In this document: positions 7,286 through 13,401 of the stretch, one piece after another
Position numbering within the stretch: the first letter of the stretch is position 1
How the letters are laid out: each line of letters starts with the position of its first letter
Assembly: GCA_038256525.1 (NCBI GenBank)
Contig: JBBSKF010000014.1
Coordinates: forward strand, 1-35,516
Reading direction: 5' to 3'
DNA: 35,516 bases
Source of the DNA: SCTD01 sp038256525
GTDB taxonomy: Bacteria > Actinomycetota > Actinomycetes > Mycobacteriales > SCTD01
Program-made: the position numbers and the translations under genes
The notes under the pieces: generated by a model
Database searches by the model: none
Told to the model about the DNA's origin: nothing
The model's input: the letters and a program-made list of their open reading frames with translations, nothing else

Positions 7286-7795
7286 TCAGGGACGTCCACA
7301 AGGGCTGGCGACGGAGACGGTCATGATCTGCGGGCTGACCGGCCGAAGGACGAGCATGTAGCCCTCCTGCGTGCGCAGGCGCCAGCTGTTGCCGACCGAC
7401 GCCTTCTCCCTGGTCCAGCGGTTCGCCGCCTCCAACGACGCCGACACCCTGTCGACCTGCTGCTCGGCATCCCCTGCAGGTGCAGGGATCTGCCGTCCGC
7501 CGAACACCCGGATCAGGTCCTCGTTGTCGGGCTGGCCGGCCCGGTCGTCGCACGCCTTCTCCTCGACGGTGGTCGCCTCAGGGGCGGGCGGTGTCGGGAG
7601 GTTGAAGGCAGCCGTGGCCGTGTCGAGCAGCACGGGAACCTGCTCGCGGGCCTGGGCGGCGGGCACGATCGGCTCGAGGTCGTCCGGGTCCGCTGAGCAC
7701 CCGGAGATCAGCAGCACGGCCATCGTGGCCAGCAGAAGGTGCGGACCCCGCGAAGCAGAGCGGGCCGGTGGTGTCGATGTGATGTCGGTGATCAA
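7286..7795 (-). CDS. Lipoprotein, paralogue of the adjacent lipoprotein (copy B)
   Basis: A 169-residue predicted lipoprotein of unknown function. The signal segment LLLATMAVLLISG ends in a lipobox cysteine (LISG-C), so the protein should be anchored on the outer face of the membrane. The mature part shares long stretches with the neighbour at 7903: RVFGGRQI, ANRWTREKA, SWRLRT, LVLRPVSP and a terminal SPC-x-RP. Two conserved mature cysteines (ACDD and SPCGRP) could form a disulfide. The start appears to be TTG at 7795 behind AAGGTGAGG, because no ATG or GTG gives a full signal peptide. The two genes are clearly a tandem duplication. Confidence 0.75.
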   Translation of the reverse strand: MITDITSTPPARSASRGPHLLLATMAVLLISGCSADPDDLEPIVPAAQAREQVPVLLDTATAAFNLPTPPAPEATTVEEKACDDRAGQPDNEDLIRVFGGRQIPAPAGDAEQQVDRVSASLEAANRWTREKASVGNSWRLRTQEGYMLVLRPVSPQIMTVSVASPCGRP

Positions 7796-7798
7796 GGA

Positions 7799-7837
7799 GG
7801 GGCCTCACCTTGCGCCCGATGGGCCGGTAGTCGCGGG
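7799..7837 (-). promoter_or_regulatory. Leader of lipoprotein copy B with conserved block
   Basis: Read on the minus strand, this has CCCGCGACTA, then a small GCCC-ATC-GGGC hairpin, then AAGGTGAGGCC, which is the ribosome binding site region. The same order occurs before copy A at 8455-8497. Confidence 0.45.
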
Positions 7838-7902
7838 GCGGCCGGAGGCCGATCACTTCTCGTGGAGCACGACAAGCCTGTTCCACTATATGTCTTTGTC
7901 CT

Positions 7903-8454
7903 TCACGGACGTGCGCAGGGACTGACGATCGAGATGGTCATGAGCTCCGGGCTGACGGGGCGAAGGACGAGCCCGTAGCCCTCCGGCGTGCGAAGGCGCC
8001 AGCTGCTGCCGATCGGGGCCTTCTCGCGGGTCCATCGGTTGGCTGCGGCCAAGCTGGCGGACACCTTGGCCACCTGCTCCTCGGCATCGCCCGTCGGCGC
8101 AGCGATCTGCCGTCCCCCGAACACGCGGATCAGGGAGTCGCCGTCGGGCTGGCCGGTCGTGTCATCGCAGGGCTTCTCCTCGATGTCGGTCTCCAGCGCG
8201 GCGGGCGGCGTCTCGAGGTTGAAGCCGGTGGTGGCCCGCTCGAGCAGCTCAGGCACGCGTTCGCGGGCCTGTTCGGCGGGGACGACCGGCTCGAGCACCG
8301 TGTCGATCGCGGCGTTGCAGCCGGACAGCAGCAGCGCAGCGGCCATGAGCAGCAGGTGCCGGCTGCGCGGAGCCGATCGACGCGGTCCGGCGTCGACGAG
8401 TCGCCTGCCCGGGGAGGAAGCATCTGTGCCGCCACAACCATGAACAGGGAGCAC
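7903..8454 (-). CDS. Lipoprotein, paralogue of the adjacent lipoprotein (copy A)
   Basis: A 183-residue predicted lipoprotein of unknown function. A 30-residue basic N-terminal stretch precedes the hydrophobic LLLMAAALLLSG and the lipobox cysteine (LLSG-C). The mature region parallels copy B almost from end to end: LEPVVPAEQARERVPELL, RVFGGRQIAAP, ANRWTREKAPIGSSWRLRT, LVLRPVSPELMTISIVSPC. GTG 8454 is supported by AAAGGTGAGG just upstream on the minus strand. It lies 107 bases upstream of copy B and the two may be co-transcribed, though copy B keeps its own conserved leader. Confidence 0.75.
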   Translation of the reverse strand: MLPVHGCGGTDASSPGRRLVDAGPRRSAPRSRHLLLMAAALLLSGCNAAIDTVLEPVVPAEQARERVPELLERATTGFNLETPPAALETDIEEKPCDDTTGQPDGDSLIRVFGGRQIAAPTGDAEEQVAKVSASLAAANRWTREKAPIGSSWRLRTPEGYGLVLRPVSPELMTISIVSPCARP

Positions 8455-8497
8455 GCCTCACCTTTGTGCCCTGCCGTGCAGGGCCACTAGTCGCGGG
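8455..8497 (-). promoter_or_regulatory. Leader of lipoprotein copy A with hairpin and ribosome binding site
   Basis: GCCCTGC-CGT-GCAGGGC at 8468-8484 is a perfect 7-bp stem with a three-base loop. On the minus strand it is preceded by CCCGCGACTA and followed by AAAGGTGAGG. The order of elements is the same as before copy B. I do not recognise a known riboswitch class. Confidence 0.45.
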
Positions 8498-8515
8498 AGA
8501 TCAGGGACGGATCAT

Positions 8516-8548
8516 CCTATGGAGTTTCGCGTCGAGCGTCTCCATAGG
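8516..8548. repeat. Inverted repeat upstream of the lipoprotein and clpS units
   Basis: CCTATGGAG (8516-8524) and CTCCATAGG (8540-8548) are perfect 9-base arms around 15 bases that contain a smaller CGC/GCG pair. It lies 62 bases upstream of the lipoprotein start and about 130 bases after the left edge of its shared leader with clpS. It could be an operator or part of a transcript leader. The rest of the 8498-8725 gap shows only the -10-like element listed separately. Confidence 0.5.
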
Positions 8549-8622
8549 TCGTGGGCACGCCGCACCGGGGTCTGCGAGACGGCCTCCGGCGACCCCTGCT
8601 GACGGGCGGCAGAGCCGGATCG

Positions 8623-8628
8623 TACGAT
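8623..8628 (+). promoter_or_regulatory. Candidate -10 element for the clpS-DUF2017 unit (TACGAT)
   Basis: TACGAT fits the TANNNT pattern upstream of clpS. No convincing -35 element is visible at the expected distance. Confidence 0.3.
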
Positions 8629-8725
8629 TTGTCCTGTCGGCACGGCCCAGCCCACGCCATGCACGGCAACCCGTCCGATGCGTGCAGGAGGTGTTCGGTC
8701 CGGTGCCGCGTCAGGACGCGCTGAG

Positions 8726-9013
8726 GTGACGGCGCCTGCGCAGCTGGACAAGCCGGTTGCCGACGACCAGGCAAGCACCCAGCACCCGTGGGTGGCGATC
8801 GTCTGGAACGATCCGATCAACCTGATGAGCTATGTGACGCACGTGCTCATGGAGCTGTTCGGCTATACACGCGAGAAGGCCGAGGCGATGATGCTCGACG
8901 TGCACAACAAGGGGCGCGCGGCGGTCAGCAGCGGCACCAGGGAGAAGATGGAGCAGGACGTGACACGGCTGCACGCCAAGGGGCTGTGGGCCACGGTCCA
9001 GGAGGACTCATGA
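8726..9013 (+). CDS. clpS: ATP-dependent Clp protease adaptor ClpS
   Basis: ClpS recognises N-degron substrates and delivers them to the ClpC/ClpA ATPase for degradation. From GTG 8726 the product is 95 residues, the usual length. The core WVAIVWNDPINLMSYVTHVL has the NDP signature at 28-30, and MLDVHNKGRAAVSSG carries the conserved His60 of the substrate pocket. An in-frame ATG at 8678 would add 16 unconserved residues. Neither start has a clear ribosome binding site, so the exact N-terminus is uncertain. The stop overlaps the ATG of the DUF2017 gene (ATGA), which suggests translational coupling. Confidence 0.93.
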   Translation: MTAPAQLDKPVADDQASTQHPWVAIVWNDPINLMSYVTHVLMELFGYTREKAEAMMLDVHNKGRAAVSSGTREKMEQDVTRLHAKGLWATVQEDS

Positions 9014-9552
9014 GGTTCACCAAGCGCCGCAGCAGCATCGAGGCACGGCTGAACCGGGTCGAGGCCACCATGCTTCGATCGATGGCCGGCGATCTGCTGG
9101 AACTGCTGGAGGATGACACCGACGGCAGTGAGCAGGACCCTTTGGCGGCGTTGGTCGGCATGCCGACGGGTCCGGTGGAGCGGCCGACGGATCCTGCGCT
9201 GGTCCGGCTGCTGCCCGATGCCTACACCGATGATCAGGACGCGGCCGACTTTCGCCGCTACACCGAGTCCGACCTGCGGGCCGCGAAGCGGTCGCAGGCG
9301 ACGGTGATGCTGGCCGGTCTCGACGCCGTCCCCGCCGGGGGGCGGATCCCGCTGGAGCCGGCGCAGGCCGACGCCTGGCTAGGCTGCCTGAACGACCTCC
9401 GGCTGATCCTTGGTTCGCGCATGGAGGTCTCGGAGGAGACCGACCTCTACCCGGAGCCCGACGACCCGAAGTTCCAGGGCCTCGAGATCTACGGTTGGCT
9501 CGGCCGGTTGCAGGAGTCGCTGCTGGCGCACATGCAAGCCGGCGCCCGCTGA
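9010..9552 (+). CDS. DUF2017 family protein
   Basis: A 180-residue soluble protein of the actinobacterial DUF2017 family, of unknown function, which is regularly found next to clpS. It has an N-terminal helical part (RLNRVEATMLRSMAGDLLELLED), a central PLAALVGMP-ALVRLLPDAY stretch and a C-terminal WLGCLNDLRLILGSRM-x-EIYGWLGRLQESLL region. The ATG overlaps the clpS stop by 4 bases, and GGAGG at 9001-9005 serves as its ribosome binding site. The steady linkage hints at a role in proteolysis, but the sequence shows no direct evidence. Confidence 0.9.
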   Translation: MRFTKRRSSIEARLNRVEATMLRSMAGDLLELLEDDTDGSEQDPLAALVGMPTGPVERPTDPALVRLLPDAYTDDQDAADFRRYTESDLRAAKRSQATVMLAGLDAVPAGGRIPLEPAQADAWLGCLNDLRLILGSRMEVSEETDLYPEPDDPKFQGLEIYGWLGRLQESLLAHMQAGAR

Positions 9553-9562
9553 GCCCACTCGG

Positions 9563-9574
9563 TAGCCTGCGGGG
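9563..9574 (+). promoter_or_regulatory. Candidate leaderless promoter of mec (-10 TAGCCT)
   Basis: TAGCCT at 9563-9568 fits TANNNT and ends 6 bases before ATG 9575. The intervening GCGGGG is a weak alternative ribosome binding site. Confidence 0.35.
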
Positions 9575-9979
9575 ATGCTCGAACTGCCGCAGTCGATGGT
9601 CGACCGGGTGGTCGAGCACGCCCGGCGCGACCATCCGGACGAGTGCTGCGGGGTCGTCGCGGGCCGGGCGGGCCATGCGACCAGGCTGTTCGAGATGCAG
9701 AACGCCGAGCGGTCACCGACCGGCTTCGTCTTCGACAGCGGCGAGTGGCTGACGGTCTACCGCGACATCGACGACGCCGACGAGGACCTGTTGGTGGTCT
9801 ACCACTCGCACACGATGACCGAGGCCTACCCTTCGCGCACCGACGTCCGCTGGGCGGTCAACACGCCCGGGACCTCGTGGCTGCTCGTGTCCACCCGCTC
9901 GGACGAGCTCGAGCTGCGGTCCTACCGGATCGAGGACGGGGTGATCACCGAGGAGGAGCTTCGCATCGCCGGCGGCTGA
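9575..9979 (+). CDS. mec: JAMM metalloprotease Mec (CysO-cysteine peptidase)
   Basis: Mec releases cysteine from the CysO-cysteine adduct in the thiocarboxylate route to cysteine. The 134-residue protein is a complete JAMM/MPN domain. It has E23 in HPDECCG and H77-S-H79 followed by S87 and D90 (H-x-H-x7-S-x2-D), which bind the catalytic zinc. It is followed by cysO and cysM, the same set and order as Rv1334-Rv1336 of Mycobacterium tuberculosis, and this fixes the substrate. The gap to cysO is 76 bases. Confidence 0.93.
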   Translation: MLELPQSMVDRVVEHARRDHPDECCGVVAGRAGHATRLFEMQNAERSPTGFVFDSGEWLTVYRDIDDADEDLLVVYHSHTMTEAYPSRTDVRWAVNTPGTSWLLVSTRSDELELRSYRIEDGVITEEELRIAGG

Positions 9980-10055
9980 ACGCGGAACAAGCGTGTCGTA
10001 CGCCCCTGTTGGACTGAACAGTTCTTGCCCCCACCCCAGAGGAGACCGTCGCACC

Positions 10056-10331
10056 ATGGCCATCGAGGTCCGCATCCCGACCATCCTGCGCTCCTACACC
10101 GGGGGCGACAAGGCCGTCCAGGGCTCCGGTGCGACGCTGACCGCCCTGCTCGACGACCTCGACAGCCGGCACAGCGGCCTGCGCGGTCGTCTCGTGACCG
10201 AGGACGGGGCCCTGCACCGCTTCGTCAACGTCTACGTCAACGACGAGGACGTCCGCTTCCTGGGCGGCCTCGAGACCAAGCTTGCCGACGGCGACAGCGT
10301 GACCGTGCTCCCGGCGGTCGCGGGCGGGTGA
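10056..10331 (+). CDS. cysO: Sulfur-carrier protein CysO
   Basis: CysO is a ubiquitin-like (MoaD/ThiS fold) small protein. Its C-terminal diglycine is converted to a thiocarboxylate that donates sulfur to CysM. The 91-residue product begins MAIEVRIPTILRSYTGGDK and ends AVAGG, with the diglycine at 90-91 exactly at the C-terminus. ATG 10056 is preceded by AGAGGAG about ten bases upstream; a longer frame opening at 9993 adds unconserved residues. The stop overlaps the cysM GTG (GTGA). Confidence 0.94.
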   Translation: MAIEVRIPTILRSYTGGDKAVQGSGATLTALLDDLDSRHSGLRGRLVTEDGALHRFVNVYVNDEDVRFLGGLETKLADGDSVTVLPAVAGG

Positions 10332-11278
10332 CCCGCTTCGACTCGTTGCTGGAGTCCGTCGGGCACACCCCGCTCGTCGGGCTTCCGCGGTTGTCCCCGT
10401 CGCCGGACGTGCGGCTGTGGGCCAAGCTCGAGACCGACAACCCCACCGGGTCGGTGAAGGACCGGGCAGCGCTGTACATGATCGCGCAGGCCGAGAAGGA
10501 GGGGCTGCTGCGGCCGGGCGTCACCGTGCTCGAGCCGACCTCGGGCAACACCGGCATCTCGCTCGCGATGGTCTGCCGGATGCGCGGCTACCGGCTCATC
10601 TGCGTCATGCCGGAGAACACCTCGATCGAGCGGCGCCAGCTGCTGACGATGTACGGCGCGGAGATCGTCACCTCGCCGGCCGCCGGCGGCTCGAACCAGG
10701 CCGTCGCCGTCGCCAAGCAGCTCTCGGCCGAGAACCCCGACTGGGTCATGCTCTACCAGTACGGCAACCCGGCGAACGCGCTCGCCCACTACGAGACCAC
10801 CGGGCCGGAGCTGCTCGAGGACCTGCCGTCGCTGACCCACTTCGTCGCCGGCCTCGGGACGACGGGGACGCTGATGGGCACCGGTCGCTACCTGCGCGAG
10901 AAGCTGCCGGCGGTGCGGATCATCGCCGCCGAGCCGCGCTACGGCGAGCTCGTCTACGGCCTGCGCAACATCGACGAGGGCTTCGTGCCGGAGCTCTACG
11001 ACGCCTCGGTGCTCACCTCGCGCTTCTCGGTCGGCCCGCGCGAGGCGTTGCGGCGTACCCGTCAGCTCGTCGAGGAGGAAGGCATCTTCGCCGGGATCTC
11101 CACCGGGGCGATCCTGCACGCGGCGCTCGGCGAGGCGATGAAGAGCGTGCAGGCGGGCCAGAGCGCCGACATCGCGTTCGTGGTGTGCGACGGGGGCTGG
11201 AAGTACTTGTCGACGGGCGCCTACGCCGGCACCCTCGAGGAGGCCGAGGCCGCGCTCGAAGGCCAGCTCTGGGCGTAG
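10328..11278 (+). CDS. cysM: O-phosphoserine-dependent cysteine synthase CysM
   Basis: A PLP enzyme of fold type II that joins O-phosphoserine with CysO-thiocarboxylate to form CysO-cysteine. The 316-residue product has the Schiff-base lysine K44 in NPTGSVKDR, the substrate loop TSGNTG at 71-76 and the phosphate-binding glycine loop GLGTTG at 175-180. The direct overlap with cysO, and mec before that, supports the CysO-dependent type rather than plain CysK. GTG 10328 overlaps the cysO stop. It converges on the histidine kinase gene 25 bases away with no clear hairpin between. Confidence 0.94.
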   Translation: MTRFDSLLESVGHTPLVGLPRLSPSPDVRLWAKLETDNPTGSVKDRAALYMIAQAEKEGLLRPGVTVLEPTSGNTGISLAMVCRMRGYRLICVMPENTSIERRQLLTMYGAEIVTSPAAGGSNQAVAVAKQLSAENPDWVMLYQYGNPANALAHYETTGPELLEDLPSLTHFVAGLGTTGTLMGTGRYLREKLPAVRIIAAEPRYGELVYGLRNIDEGFVPELYDASVLTSRFSVGPREALRRTRQLVEEEGIFAGISTGAILHAALGEAMKSVQAGQSADIAFVVCDGGWKYLSTGAYAGTLEEAEAALEGQLWA

Positions 11279-11303
11279 GCCTCCTGACCGCCCGGACGTG
11301 AGG

Positions 11304-12707
11304 TCACGGCAGGTGGGTGGTCCGCGCACCCTGGCACCCGCGTGAAGGCGCGTCGGCCTGTACAGGTAGGCGAACCGTCACCAGGGCCCCGCCGAGCGGT
11401 GAAGTGCCGGCCTGGCAGGTCCCGCCGTGGGCTCGTACCAGCTCCGCGACGACGGCCAGTCCGATGCCCGAGCCGGAGGCGGTGACCTCTCGCCCCCTCA
11501 CGAAGCGCATGAACACCTCGTCCCCGCCCCCGGCGTCGAAGCCGGGCCCGTTGTCACCGATCTCGATCACGGCTTCGCGTCCCTTCGTGGACAGCCTCAC
11601 GTCCAGTGTGCCGCCAACGGGCACGTACTTCAGGGCGTTGCCGAGCAGGTTGTCCAGCACCTGGCGCAGTCGGGCCTCATCGCCGGGGACGACAGCGACC
11701 TCCAGCGCGGTGCCGACCCGTAGGCCGTGGTCCCGCAGGCGGGGGTTCGCGGCGTCCATCGCCCGCCCGATCAACAGGTCGAGCCGCACGGGCTCGAGTC
11801 GCAGGGTGAAGGCGGCGGCGTCGGCGGCGGTGAGGGTCTCGAGGTCCTCCACGAGGCGGGTGAGCCGCAGGCTCTCGTCGTGCAGGGACGCCAGCAGGCG
11901 GCCGTCGGTGGCGACGACTCCGTCCTGCGCTCCTTCGAGCTGGCTGCGCAGGACGGCCAGGGGCGTACGGAGTTCGTGCGCTATCGACGCGGTGAACTGG
12001 CTGCGGACGACGTCCTCGCGGGCGACGGTGTCGGCGAGGGCGTTGAACGTCGTCGCGAGCTGCCCGAGCTCGTCGCTGCGTCTGACGGGGGCGCGGGCGC
12101 TGCGCTCACCGGCGGTCCAGGCGGTCGCGGTCGCGGTGAGGTCGCCGACGGGCCTTGCGGTGCGGCGGGCGACGGCGACCCCGACGACCAGCGCGGCGAC
12201 GCCGGCGGCCAGGCTCCCGGCTGCCAGCAGCCGGTTGACGCTGTCGCGCAGCGCCTGGTCGGCCGCCGGCAGGGCGCCGACCGGGACGCTGAGCTCAGCA
12301 CTGCCGACGGCCTGACCGGCCAGCACGACAGGGCGGGTACGGGTGCCGGCGAGCGGACCGGTGCCCATCATCGCGCGGTGCACGGCGAGTTCGTCGTCCC
12401 CGACCTGCTCATCAGCCAAGGACCACACCTGGCGGCCGGCGGCGTCCCGGACGCTCACCTGGCTACCGGCCATGACCAGGGTGGGGGTCACAGCGGTGAG
12501 CCGGTCGTCGTCCCAACCGCCGGTGCGGCTGTAGCCGCTGGCCAGCACCGCGATGAGCGCGTCCTCCCTGATCGTGCGCTGCTGGGCGAGATAGGCGTCG
12601 AACCGGGACGAGAAAGCCACGTTCACCAGCACGGCCGTCAGTACGGCGCCGGCCAGGCCGACGAGGGCGAAGCTCGCCGCCAGGCGTCGGGCGAAGCGGG
12701 TGCCCAC
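11304..12707 (-). CDS. Sensor histidine kinase linked to copA
   Basis: A membrane histidine kinase, the partner of the response regulator immediately upstream. From GTG 12707 the product is 467 residues. It has TM1 at about 11-32, an extracellular sensor region of about 125 residues, TM2 near 158-180 and a HAMP linker. The HisKA domain has phospho-acceptor His244 in HELRTP. The ATPase domain has the N box (N357, LLGNALKYV), DNGPGF at 385-390 and GSGIGL at 412-417. The extracellular part has only two histidines and no cysteine, so it is not an obvious copper site. The start is one base after the regulator's stop. A longer upstream frame overlaps the regulator and is unlikely. Confidence 0.92.
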   Translation of the reverse strand: MGTRFARRLAASFALVGLAGAVLTAVLVNVAFSSRFDAYLAQQRTIREDALIAVLASGYSRTGGWDDDRLTAVTPTLVMAGSQVSVRDAAGRQVWSLADEQVGDDELAVHRAMMGTGPLAGTRTRPVVLAGQAVGSAELSVPVGALPAADQALRDSVNRLLAAGSLAAGVAALVVGVAVARRTARPVGDLTATATAWTAGERSARAPVRRSDELGQLATTFNALADTVAREDVVRSQFTASIAHELRTPLAVLRSQLEGAQDGVVATDGRLLASLHDESLRLTRLVEDLETLTAADAAAFTLRLEPVRLDLLIGRAMDAANPRLRDHGLRVGTALEVAVVPGDEARLRQVLDNLLGNALKYVPVGGTLDVRLSTKGREAVIEIGDNGPGFDAGGGDEVFMRFVRGREVTASGSGIGLAVVAELVRAHGGTCQAGTSPLGGALVTVRLPVQADAPSRGCQGARTTHLP

Positions 12708-12708
12708 C

Positions 12709-13401
12709 TCAGCCGTCCTGACGTGCGGACAGCTTGTAGCCGATCCCGGGGACCGTCGCGACGAAGCGTGGCGCGCGCGGGTCCTCACCGAGCTTTCTGC
12801 GCAGGTTCTTGACGTGGGCGTCGACCGTGCGCTCGTAGCCCTCGTAGTCGTAGCCCTGCATGCGCGTCACCAGTTCCAGGCGGCTCCACGCCCGTCCGGG
12901 GCGCCCCGCGAGCGCGGACAGCAGGTCGAACTCGGTCCTGGTCAGCTCGATCGGCTCACCGTCGACGCTGACCTCACGGGCCTCGGCGTCCAGGTGCAGG
13001 CTGCCCTCACCGAAGCAGCGGCGGGTGGTCTGCTCTCCGCGCGTGCGGCGTAGGACGGCCTCGATGCGGGCGACGAGCTCGCGCGGGCTGAACGGCTTGA
13101 CGACGTAGTCGTCGGCCCCTGCCCGCAGGCCCGCCACCCTGGAACCCTCGTCGGCCTTGGCGGTCAGGACGATGACGGCGATCGCGCTGTCGTCTTGCAG
13201 CAGCCGGGCGACGTCCTCGCCGGGCAGGTCGGGCAGACCCAGGTCCAGCACGACCAGGGCGGGGTGGGCGGTCCGGGCGAGCTCGAGCGCCCGCTGCCCG
13301 GTACCGGCTTCCAGCACGACGTAGCCCTCGCGCTCGAGGTAGTCCCGGACCAGCTGGCGCAACTTCGGCTCGTCGTCGACGACCAGCACCGTCGCGCTCA
13401 C
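12709..13401 (-). CDS. OmpR/PhoB-type response regulator
   Basis: A 230-residue DNA-binding response regulator. The receiver domain has the acidic pair D9-D10, phosphorylation site D53 in VVLDLGLPD, and the conserved lysine in VLTAKADE. The C-terminal winged helix shows ELTRTEFDLLSALAGRPG and RTVDAHVKNLRRKLG. GTG 13401 overlaps the copA stop (GTGA), so translation is probably coupled to the ATPase. This suggests control of copper or envelope-stress genes, but the target sites are not identifiable here. Confidence 0.94.
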   Translation of the reverse strand: MSATVLVVDDEPKLRQLVRDYLEREGYVVLEAGTGQRALELARTAHPALVVLDLGLPDLPGEDVARLLQDDSAIAVIVLTAKADEGSRVAGLRAGADDYVVKPFSPRELVARIEAVLRRTRGEQTTRRCFGEGSLHLDAEAREVSVDGEPIELTRTEFDLLSALAGRPGRAWSRLELVTRMQGYDYEGYERTVDAHVKNLRRKLGEDPRAPRFVATVPGIGYKLSARQDG

